Positions 50,041 through 60,260 of a stretch of 64,000 nucleotides of DNA are shown one piece after another. The notes under the pieces are model-generated. The model ran no database searches. It was not told the DNA's origin and saw only the letters and a list, made by a program, of their open reading frames with translations. The DNA comes from Sipunculus nudus (Eukaryota > Annelida > Sipuncula > Golfingiida > Sipunculidae), in the NCBI GenBank assembly GCA_026874595.1, contig CM049307.1:78282643-78346642 (forward strand), in the 5' to 3' direction. The number at the start of each line of letters is the position of its first letter. Within the stretch, counting starts at the first letter, position 1. Position numbers and translations under genes: made by a program.

Positions 50041-50794
50041 TACATAATTACACGTGTGGGTGTGTATTGTAACATATAATGATGGACATAACCTAAGTTA
50101 CCCAATGAATCTTCCTTAGATATACCATAATATTCTACAAACCTTCTTTTAGATAAGCCACTCTAAGAATCTTCTAACAGGTACAACTTTAGAGCTATGC
50201 TAAACCTTTATAACGTTTTCAGTTTGGGGTTGACATTTTATAAGCGGACAGTAATAGTGAATATGCACAGGATGCATGTGAATGACCACTGTTTGGTGTT
50301 TATTATTAAGTGGTACGTAAGTAAACATTGCACTGTGCCAGAGGGACGTAAAACTATTACCTGATCACAGAGTACCAAGTAGATGGGTGAATATCGAGGG
50401 CATCAATTCGTGGTACTCACTTTAGCAGTTTCTTTGCTTCGATGACATAAGACAAGTGTATGTTATGAGTTAATGTACCACACTGGCCATTTTGAGGTGA
50501 TATGTTGCAAGGCTTTCCTATAAAGTATACATTTGTACATATATGCCCTCCATTCTTGCTCTGAAATGAAAATTGACATGCAGAAATGACCAAACCTCCT
50601 TAGAAAAATTTGCACCATATTATTTTGCAAAGGTTAAGGCCAACTGATAACAAAAATGTAGGGTGTCAACTTAAAAAAAATACTCTGTGACATATACTTC
50701 CATGTTAGTAACTATCATCAGGAACTGAGCCCCTCCTCCCCGACATGTAATGTGAATTCCATGTGTTTAAAAATATTTTATGACGACATGGAGC
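48131..50794. other. Sequence present only in the left arm; TA microsatellites and a pogo-like end
   Basis: The corresponding position in the right arm (58,195-58,300) is only about 100 bp. Either 2.6 kb was inserted here or lost there. Contains (TA)n at 49,004-49,046 and 49,987-50,038, a poly-C/CCAA tract at 49,094-49,128 and overlapping open frames at 48,300-48,640 without recognisable domain. Confidence 0.55.
49761..49850 (+). repeat. Pogo/Tigger-like terminal motif
   Basis: TA followed by CAGTCGAACCTCTATAATG matches the style of pogo-group ends. A near-inverse segment, CTTTATAGAGGTGCCCACC, lies 60 bp downstream, so this may be a tiny fold-back or a truncated end. No distal partner was found. 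Confidence 0.45.
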
Positions 50795-51463
50795 CCACAT
50801 GACAATTTGTGATTAGTATCCAGAGATGCCAGTAGGGGGCGATGTATGATGCTGGACTCAGAGCATTCACTACGCTTCGGCCTTTTGAAATCAGTTCGGC
50901 AAAGTCAAAACGAAAGGCCTCACTCGCACCTCCTGGGGTGTCTTCCGGGGCTGCCCTAAAACACGGAACGCGGAACAGGGGCTAAAATAAAAAAAAAAAT
51001 AACAAATCACATTTTTTGAAATACGTTTATTACTATAAATTATGTCATGAAGCATTCATCCATTTAAAAGTTTTGACACTTTTTATATCTTGGTTCGTTC
51101 CGTTCCGTAAATTAGGCCCTTGTACCGCGTTCAATGTTCCGGTCCATTCCGTGTTTTAGGGCTGCCCCGGAAGACCCCCAAGGAGGTGTGAGTGAGGCCA
51201 TTCGGTTTGACTTTGTTTTTGATTTCAAAAGGCCGAAGCGTAGTGAATGGACTCAGAGGCGGCTTGTAGAGGAATCTGCAAGTGGGGCAGGCGCACTTTT
51301 TAGAACCAGGGAAAGAGGCCAAGCTCTTGATACGACTTGATTAGCTTCCATGGTGACTTCGTATTGATATGTGTCACCCCTAATAAAAATGATTCTCTTA
51401 TTTGTTTTTCCTATTAGCAGAGCGCAAAGACAACCACTCCCCTCTTTCTCTCCTGGTATGTCT
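50795..51463 (+). repeat. Inverted duplication, inner block, left copy (occupied)
   Basis: 50,795-50,863 and 51,259-51,463 together align with the reverse complement of 57,905-58,195. Landmarks are AATTTGTGATTAGTA, GCCAGTAGGGG.CGAT, GGCGGCTTGTAGAGG, GCGCACTTTTTAGAACCAGG, CATGGTGACTTCGT, TGTCACCCCTAATAAAAAT and TATTAGCAGAGCGCAAA. The alignment is split by the fold-back element at 50,864-51,249. Confidence 0.85.
50864..51249. mobile_element. 386-bp fold-back element with perfect 9-bp target duplication
   Basis: Begins CATTCACTACGCTTCGGCC and ends with its inverse, GGCCGAAGCGTAGTGAATG. The arms extend about 120 bp each (for example CCTAAAACACGGAA against TTCCGTGTTTTAGG) around a ~145-bp AT-rich centre. 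GACTCAGAG flanks it directly on both sides (50,855-50,863 and 51,250-51,258). The related copy at 57,905-58,195 lacks the element, giving an empty-site comparison. A 9-bp duplication with long arms suggests a Mutator-like (MULE) fold-back. No coding capacity. Confidence 0.85.
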
Positions 51464-52311
51464 TGTAAGCCACTGACTGTTGCTGACTAGAAAATGTTCG
51501 AAAATATTATCAGAACTTAAAAACTACCAAAATACTCTATTTGTTTAATGGGTGCAAATTATTATTTTTATTTTTTTATTATGATTATTATTATAACATA
51601 TTTTAGTAACGTTTCATTGGTAACGCGTACACGTGATAGATATTGTCACTAGAAGAGTTCACTAAATATAAGTCATCAATATCACATCTTAAATCATTTT
51701 TGATTCGTGCATTAAAATTTTCAGGGAATGAGCTTACATTATTTTTTTATGAAAGAATAAATATATATATAATGTATGATGGATGCGAGTCACAACCGCC
51801 GCTGTCTTGCCAGATCACTAGAGCCCTGGGCACCCCGGGATTTAGACCTCGCACCCGCACCGAAATTGGGGGAAAAAAAACCGCCCCTTACCAAACCGCA
51901 CCTACGAAGAAAAGCCTCGTCCCGCCCTGCTCCGCAATTGTTCACCCCTAAAACCGAGTTCAACCCGCAATGACTTTTCTGTTGTGAGTGGAAGACATTT
52001 CCTTGTTATTCTGATGGTATGACTTAATTCAGTTTATTTGCTAGAAGGGGAGTGTTATGGGTTATCACAGACTAAAATACAAGTATTTACTTGCTCTTTT
52101 ATTAAATAGTTTCAGCACACTTAATATCTTCAGGTATATAGCTCAACAGAAAATCAGCAGATGCACTGAAGAACGTTTTCTGAAGAAATGTTTCACTCTT
52201 ACCTTCCATCTAAGTACATTTTCCTTCTAAAAGTTTGCAAAAGAAAGTAAAAATAATTAAATTTCCACACAATTCTTCCGTTGACTTGGAAGGACAGGAT
52301 TAAGGACACCA
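51464..52311. other. No gene recognised
   Basis: AT-rich with a GC-rich island at 51,780-51,970. Two overlapping plus-strand frames there are Pro/Arg-rich and probably not protein. Confidence 0.45.
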
Positions 52312-52640
52312 AAAGGACAGCTGGGCAGTGTCCTAGGTTTATAGGGCACAATAAGCTATAGTAACAGGACAGTGTCACAGGACAGTGTGGTCGAGGAGAG
52401 GGACACCACAATTCAGAGTCGTTGGACAACAGGGCCCGGTCGAAGGACAGCAGGACAGTGTCCCAGGCTTGATGGACAGAATAAGGCTTTAGTCGTAGGA
52501 CAGTGTTCCAGGACAGTGTTGCCGGACAGAAGTACACTGCAATCCAGAGTCGTAGGACAGCAGGGTCTGGTCTCAGGACAGCAGGCCAGTGGTCTTGGTT
52601 TGTAGGGCTGCACAAGCTATATACACAGGGCAGTGTCACA
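52312..52640 (+). repeat. GGACAG minisatellite with ~130-bp higher-order unit
   Basis: Many copies of AGGACAGTGT, AGGACAGCAGG and close variants. A longer pattern repeats at about 52,310, 52,446 and 52,577: GGACAGCAGG, then a GGCTT/GGTTT...AAGCTATA run, then ACAGGACAGTGT, then ATTCAGAGTCGT. Open frames run through both strands because the unit is repetitive and GC-rich; they are not evidence for genes. Confidence 0.8.
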
Positions 52641-54479
52641 GAACAACTTTGCTCCATTCCAAAATCAAACCTAAGAAAAAAAGAAAGTTTTTATATTGCC
52701 TAATCTTCATTTTTATTTCCATATATGACAAAATTTTAATGTTTCCCAACACAAGTTCTCTGACAATAAAACAACTAATCAATTCTGTCCCTCGTGATGC
52801 TGGATGATGTAGAACAGTTATATGCGCGTCCTGATATCAGTTCTCAATACACAACAAATAGCCCTGCCTGGGCTTTAGTATTGCAGTTTGCTACTAAAAT
52901 GCGTAAAATAAATGAGATTCCATGTACCGAAAGACGTAACTCAGAGTCCGGTCTTATCTGAAATAGTCGGCGAGAGAGCCATACTTTTGTTATTATGCCG
53001 CGAGGTTGTAGTACCATGTCCTAAGCGTTGCGATACAGCAAGAGTACGTTTGATGGCTCTGCTAGTAGGAGGAATTATGTCTCAATCGTTTCATCGACTG
53101 GGCCAGTCTACACAACAAACAAAAACTTCCTGGTCAAATCAGCATCCTACTCTGAAAGGGAAATGTTAACAAAGAGTGTGCGATGGTCACTCTTAACATC
53201 AGTACATGAAAGGGTGTGATCTACAAAGCCGGCTGCTTGGTATTCTGTCAGAACACGTGGCTGTTTTTGTTTTCCCTTTATAATATTTGTAAAACAGCTG
53301 AGGTTTGGACCTTCTTTTAAACAGTTTTCAAAATACATTCTGATATTAATTATTACCCCCTGGACAAGCAAGAGCAAGAAATTCGGGGCTTGTGTATCTC
53401 ACTTTTCGGGTCCGAATGCAGTAAAGTCAAAATTTCCCCTTCAAGCAGCTTCAAACAAGTAATTTTTCAAAAATTGACCATTTGAATTAATTCCACCATG
53501 CACAGGAAAAATGAGTTTCTCAGTTTCTAGATTTTGGGCATGGGGAAAAGCTCATGACATTTTGACTTTTATTGAAAGTCTTTCATTTCACTGTGATCTG
53601 TAAGTTTGCAAGGTTTCCAGCCATTAGCACAGAAACCTTGCTGTTGTTTGTGTCCTGCTGGTTACAAGTAATTTTATTTATACAACATAACCAATTAAAA
53701 GAATGATTTTTTTCTTTCCAACCGGGCTCTTAAAAAAGAATAATGTGATGCATAAACTGTTGGATGTGTTATAAGCCCAGACATCTGGCAAAATGTTCGG
53801 TACCATTACGAGTTGTGGTTTTATATTTCTTTTTAATTTTGGTGGTAGGAAAATAAAAATAAAAAAGTTATCTTTAGATATTCTTTTTCTTACCGCCGTT
53901 AAGAAATGATGATAATAATAAAATTATTAATAATAATAATAATAATAATAATAATTCTTTGTCTGTAACAATATAGCCTTTGATATATATATTATCATAC
54001 TTTTAGAAGATAAATGAAATTTTCCACAGCTTGTAATTTTTGTTTATAATTAGTCCAGAACTGTCCTGTTCGGGGCCTATTTATTATCTGATAGTCTATG
54101 TTGCCCCGTCACATAAACTATCTGATTATAAATAGGCCCAAAACAGTCCAGTTCTTGACTATTATTTACTATACTTGCTCTTCCTCCGTTTCAGTTATAA
54201 CACATGGCAATGAGTTATGTATTGCAATGTATAATACTGTAATTACAATGTACAATGTTATCATTATTGTTGTTTTTATTGTTGCAGCTGTTCCTCTTCT
54301 TCTCCTTCTTCTCATTATTGTTATAACACAATAATCCGAAACACGCGGACATATATTCTCTGAATTTAATAAAAGTTTCCCTTAAAATTCTAAGCGCCTT
54401 TACTGAGTTCATCCAGGTGCGTCAAGTGGCTTGAAATGAACAAATCTCACCTTGTATATTTCAGTGTAACAGCTGGTTT
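52641..54479. other. No gene recognised; (AAT)n microsatellite
   Basis: Contains (AAT)n at about 53,905-53,956 and a loosely repeated CCATGT-containing segment near 52,920 and 53,020. A minus-strand frame at 53,147-53,377 has balanced composition but no recognised domain. Confidence 0.5.
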
Positions 54480-56122
54480 GATAAGTCAGGTTTATAAGTG
54501 CAGGCGCACTGACAAATAGCAATTTTCATAACAAATGCATATGTACGGAGTTCTTTTCCGCAGTGCCTGCAGATGCTTGCCTGATTTTTGGTGTGTGGGC
54601 AGATAATGACCAGTTACAGATCGAGTTCTCGTTTTGTCCTAGTTGACCTACTTTTGACCGTTTGAGGGTGCCCTTACATAGAAAATTTCATGAAAAATAT
54701 AAATTTTCATGACAAGTGCACATGTAGGGACTTCCTTTCGCGATGCCTGCAGATATGGGCCCGATTTTTGGTGTGGGGGCAGAAAATGACCAGTTACAGA
54801 TCGAGTTCGTGTTTTGTCCCAGTTGACCTATTTTTTTACCGTTTGACTGCTCCTGAACATAGAAAATTTCATGAAAAATAGAAATTTTCATTATAAATGC
54901 ATATGTACGGATTTTTTTCCGCAATACTTGCAGATACCGCCCTGAATTTTTTATGTGTTGGCAGATAATGACCAGTCTCAGATCGAGTTCGCGTTTTGTC
55001 CCGGTTGACCTACTTTTGACCGTTTTAAGGCTCCTAAATATAGACAATTTCATGAAAAATAGAAATTTTTAACAGATATGTACATGTACAGCCTTTTTAG
55101 CCCTCGATCAGCTCATGACTGATGGGCTATTGTCGTCACCCAAGCTGTCCGTCTGTCTGTCCGTCAATCCGTCTGGCGTCCATTAACTTTTACCTTGTGA
55201 CCGGGATATCTCTAAAAGGATTCACCGTTGGAATTTTATTTCATCAGTGAAGATGTATATCGATAAAATCTCAGTCAAGTTTGAAGATGGGTGACCATGA
55301 CCCACTTTTCTACATTTTAGAGCTGATTATAGAAAACACTCAGAAGCTTATATCTGAGGAACCAATGTGTGGATTTTCACAAAACTCATAGGGAATGATG
55401 GTCTGTACGAGCTGCACAATTTTGGTGGCAAAACCTACAATTTCTGATTTTTTAATGAATTTTTATCGGATTTTTCAACTTTGGCCTTTTGTGGAGATAT
55501 CTCCAAAGGTATTCAACGCAGGAACTTCATTTCTTCAGTGCTATTTCATATTTACACAATCTTGGTCAAGTTCAAAGATGGGTGATCTTGGCCTACTTTT
55601 CAAGGTCACAGAGCTTAGAATAAAAAAAAAACTTAGGAGCTTATTTCTCAGGAAGCATTTGGTGGATTGTAATGAAGTATGGTACATACCTCTCCAATTT
55701 AAATTTATAACTGATTATCAGCTTTTGCTAATATTCTAGTTTCGCAATGCAATGCTTACAGATACTGGCCTAATGTTTGGTCTGTGGGCACATAATAACC
55801 ACTTACAGATCGAGTTCGCGTTTCGTCCCAGTTGACCTATTTTTGACCAATGACAGATCCTGAACATAGAAAATTTCATGAAAAACAGAAACTTTTTTGA
55901 AGAATTGCACATGTATGGACTTGCCTCAATGCCTGCAGATACTGGCCTGATTTTGGCGTCTTGCTTGATAATGACCTGTTACAGATCGCGTTTGCATTTT
56001 GCCCCCGTTGACCGACTTTTGACCTTATGACAGCTCCTGAACCTAAATTTTTTTACAAAATTTAACAAATATTTCTAATTTGCTCAAGGCGGGGGCATTC
56101 GTGTCGTTCCGACACATCTAGT
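54480..56122 (+). mobile_element. Tandem-structured interspersed repeat with GTGTCG palindromic end
   Basis: Three units of 181 bp start at 54,536, 54,717 and 54,898, each with TGCA.ATGTA, GCCTGCAGATA-like, AATGACCAGT.ACAGATCGAG, TTGACCTA.TTTT and AAATTTCATGAAAAAT. Two more occur at about 55,740 and 55,906. Between them (55,090-55,740) lies a hairpin/GTCC-type segment with its own pair of ~290-bp repeats (GATATCTC, TTCAAAGATGGGTGA.C.TG). The right end, GTGTCGTTCCGACAC then ATCTAGTT, resembles a common terminus of mollusc interspersed repeats. Confidence 0.7.
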
Positions 56123-57904
56123 TATTGGTATAAACCACAAATATTCGTCCATTGTTTTGCTTTATATCAAATTTATGTCCAATGTGTTGTGTTTGACACA
56201 TTTGACCATGATATACTAGATAAATCGAATTATATGGTATTCAGGAATCACGGAGGTTTGTAACAGGGTCTCATTTGTCGATTTTACTAAATCCTTTTAC
56301 AACACATGCACAGAAACTACTTTAATACGACAAAGTTGATCCTTTTTGTATATTATATACATAAGCGACATGCATGACAACAGTAATTTATTTTTTCTCC
56401 ACATGTCACGTTTCAGCCCATTGAAAAATTACAGTAAACATAAACCAAGCAATCGTCAACCATGAGCCAGCTAATTACACAACTGGTTAAAAACTGACAA
56501 ATTCTCATTAAATTGAACAATATCATGAATTTTTCCAAGAATCTGAAATATTGACTTTATATTCAATTAATAGATATATATATATATGAATATATATTTT
56601 GTGCAAAATTTAATTGCATATAATATCATTTATCCTGTCTTGGCTCAATGTCCACGCGCGCGTTGTAAGGCCATAAAAAAATAATAAATAAATAACTCGT
56701 ACTCTGAGACAAAGAAAAAATCGGTTGCGAGCCGTCAAATTGTATTTTATCGAGACACAATAAGTAAAATTTTGCGAAATTGCCTACAAATTAAAAACAA
56801 TTGGCTCCAATTCTTGAAATGGTGTGTATTTATGATCAACACAAATTTAGTCCTTTCACCAATACCCTCAGGAATTATTAAATGGAATTTATAACCCAGC
56901 AAAATTGGGAACATAACCAGGGACCTGGTCGGTCTTCAGTTGCAAAAGATAATTTATTTGGCAAATCCGTAGAACATTATTATTTTATGGATGGCCTGAT
57001 ATATTATGATAGACAATATCAAATGCCTTGGGAAAAATCAAAAACTTGAAAACGCTTCGTAGATGATCACCGTCATGAAGTAAATTCACCATCTTGTGTT
57101 CCAATGTAGCAAAAGTAAATTGTGCTCTCTAAATATAAATAACTAATCATGTTATACTTTTTCTTATTTCCAATTACATTAAACTATATTCTACATGACG
57201 TTTTTCTAGAATTTCAAGAAAATTATTTATATTGTGCTGCTATTAATGAAATCCATATGGTTGCCCAGTATAGACTCTCATGTAAATGGCTACGTTTTCA
57301 CAGGACAAAGCAATTGAACCAATACAATGACTCGCGTGCCTGCACAAATCCTACGCGGAGTGGTGCGATTGGATTACTGTCACAGACGCGTTCACACTAC
57401 TCGTTATGGTGTGTCAACGTTCGGAGAATGCATTTTCTCCATGAGAATTACCATTGACGAATGTCATTTTTAGACTTTTCCAAGGCTTTCGACTTTGTCT
57501 ACCATTCGTTTCCTAAATCTCATGGACATTGCATCATCCATACAAACTGCTGTGCAGAACCACATTCACACAGGTAGGACTCTGCTGTTTAGGGATTATG
57601 GGCGTCATATCCTGAACACCAAAATGCACTGCCGCTTCTATATACACCAGCCGTATAGGTAAAAATGTGGTGAAGAGTTTAATGTAGTCGGGTCCAATAT
57701 GTTGGGTTAGAATTGTTTTTAAGAAAATTACACAAAAATGTTGTAAGGATTTCACTGTATAAGTAATATATTGTAACTATGCTCGTGCGAAATAAGAACG
57801 AAATATTTCCTGAAAATGTAACGAAAACAAAAATGATTTTGAAATTTGACAGTTGAGAGAAGTAGTCCTGGCCGTCCAACAGTGCCTACTGGGAACAGAT
57901 TCGA
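56123..57904. pseudogene. LINE reverse-transcriptase relics in opposite orientations
   Basis: On the plus strand 57,467-57,514 reads FLDFSKAFDFVYHSFP, the palm motif A of non-LTR (LINE) reverse transcriptases. On the minus strand 57,050-57,001 reads FLIFPKAFDIVYHNIS, the same motif from another copy. Neither is embedded in a long open frame. The rest is AT-rich without recognisable genes. The two pieces face away from each other, so they are separate insertions or an inverted rearrangement. Confidence 0.55.
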
Positions 57905-58195
57905 AACGACCTCTAGCGGAAGGGTATCAGGAGAGAGAGGGAGAGAGAAGGGGGTGGTTGCTTTTGCGCTCTGCTAATAGGAATAGCAAAGAAGAGAAAG
58001 ATTTTTATTAGGGGTGACATATATGAACACGAAGTCACCATGGAAGGTTATTCAAGTCATACCAAGAGATGGCCTCCTTCCCTGGTTCTAAAAAGTGCGC
58101 TGCCCTACTTTCAGCGCCCTCTACAAGCCGCCCTGGATCATAAATCGGCCCCTACTGGCAATCCTAGGTACTAATCACAATTTAAAGTCACATTT
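57905..58195 (-). repeat. Inverted duplication, inner block, right copy (empty site)
   Basis: Reverse complement of 50,795-50,863 plus 51,259-51,463, without the fold-back element. Across the junction it reads (minus strand) GATTTATGATCCAGGGCGGC then TTGTAGAGG. Confidence 0.85.
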
Positions 58196-58299
58196 TTGTA
58201 ATCAGCAGGCTTTCTCCCCCCCCCCCCCCAAAAAAAAAAAGCTAAAAGCGTTAAAAAAAATGCAATTCTATGGCTGAGAATTGCTGTTGGTTGTTTCTA

Positions 58300-59750
58300 A
58301 ATTAAAAAAAAAAACTCTCTTCAGTCCAGTTCTCAAATGTATCTACCACAGTTCTGTTAAGAAGTTACAAGTTGCATGATGACAGGGATATATGTTGAAA
58401 TATTGGAGATTTATAATTTTGATAAGTGACCAACATATGAGAAAGACCTAAACATCGTCATACAAACAGGTGGCGCCACAATATGGTTTCTGCTTCGCTC
58501 TTGGAAAAAACATACCCACTGTACAATATTTCGTGAGAATACGACCAGCCACACCTGAGAAAAGCTGCTGATAGAAAGACATCTTCCGACAGAGGGCGCA
58601 CAACTACCGACAGAGGGCGCACCATGGACGCACGCCGCGTCATGGATATCTTTAACTGTGAGCCGCAAGAGGACCACAGGTATTTCCATTCCCTGGGGAA
58701 TAGAATTGTGCTTTTGTTATCTAATTGTGTACCTGACATTTACACCCAGGACGGGCCTGTCTTGGTAACACAGGTATGGAACAGATAAGTTCAGACTGGC
58801 TAATTTAAAAACGATTATAAAGAACTCTTTTAAAGAAAAGAAAAAACCTCTTTATTTGGGGGGGGGGGGGGGGGTGAAAGGCGACATCTTGCGGTTGAAA
58901 ATTTAAATATAAATTCGTTCTCTGTGAGCAGGAAATTTTATATATACATCATGTGTGCTATAGTTTTGCCCCAAAGCCCATCTTTTTTAAAGAAGCAAGA
59001 AACCGCCAAAAATTACCCGAATTATCAATATTGATTTTATCAATTACTTGTTTCATTAAATTTATTTCACTTTCTTAGGTCATGGGTCCATGTCATATTT
59101 ATATCAAATGGAAATATTCCTTATTAATGTCTGATTATTATCCTTCTGTTTTATACATATACTTTTAAATGATGCGGGAAAATTGTTATGTTGTAAAATG
59201 TGATGCTGATCAGGAAATGTCATGACGTGAAAATCCTAGGTAATGTGATGTTAAATGCGACTGTGTCATTTTACGAAATGTCATGTGAAATGTTACTGAA
59301 TGATATGTTATGTCGAAAATTGTGATAAGCTTATCAAATATGACGGAGATAATCTTTTTTATATGATTTTTTAATCTGAAGTGTTATCGTGCGACGTTAT
59401 ATCCAAGTCAAGTCAAAAGATTGCATCATATGAGCGAGAACACGCCATCTCGAAAACTGATACAAAAACCATGGAACTCAAAGGATCTTGCTCAAGATCC
59501 AGACATGATGACTACTATTCTGAAAGTCATACGGCGATCCATGCTTTATTGCACTCCGATTTCAAATTTTTCTCTCCTTGACTGGTGAATTTGTTGTGGA
59601 AGGATTTAAATTTAAATTTGGAATTTCAATCTGAGTTCGAATCCAGCTAAACTTGTCCATTTCCGAATAAACCCTCTAGAATATATGAGTTTTTTTTTTG
59701 GGGGGGGGGGGAGATGGGGGGCAAGCAATTGTTGTACTTTGTCGGTACGA
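58300..59750 (-). repeat. Large inverted duplication, outer block, right arm
   Basis: Reverse complement aligns with 46,595-48,130. This arm has an extra local duplication of CGACAGAGGGCGCAC (58,587-58,621), present once in the other arm. Poly-G tracts (58,858-58,874; 59,700-59,711) mirror the poly-C tracts of the left arm. It also keeps TGAGTTCGAATCCAGC, a B-box-like motif found in both arms. Confidence 0.8.
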
Positions 59751-60042
59751 CTTTGTCATGGTCACGCCGGTGAAATCTTCATCATGCAAGGTTGGTGCTA
59801 TGTGAGATAAATGACAATTACGTTATAACAAGGTCCCGTGGGATAGAAACACTTTATATCATTGTTACCATTTATAAAGACATATTTTTTTGAATGACTG
59901 AACGCTGTCACTGTGTCGTATTTAGGTGTCAGTCTTTACTTTTTTGAGTGTTCGAAGCTGGGCTGGCGGCGGGTCTCAGATAAGTCCCCTCCATAACGTC
60001 ACCGCCCGGCACTCACCATAAGTCAATCTGCACGGTACAAAG
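59751..60042. other. No gene recognised
   Basis: Short stretch between the inverted duplication and the hAT-like element. Nothing notable apart from a GC-rich patch at 59,955-60,015. Confidence 0.5.
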
Positions 60043-60091
60043 CAGGGGCGGATCCAGGATTTTGCAAGGGGGTAGGCTAGATACTTTGCAA

Positions 60092-60141
<50 letters not shown>

Positions 60142-60214
60142 TATATATATATTGAGCAGACACTTGCCATAGACATTTATCTTATTATCTATCAATTTAT
60201 ATACATAAATAAGA

Positions 60215-60260
<46 letters not shown>

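Noticed and set aside
51776-51973. GC-rich Pro/Arg-rich overlapping frames
   Set aside because: Compositional island with two competing frames and no domain.
52199-52657. Minus-strand 152-codon frame rich in Cys, Pro and Ser, plus overlapping plus-strand frames
   Set aside because: Created by the GGACAG minisatellite; unit repetition explains the open frame on both strands.
59976-60176. Minus frame with Tyr-Ile repeats
   Set aside because: Low-complexity TA sequence inside the hAT-like element.
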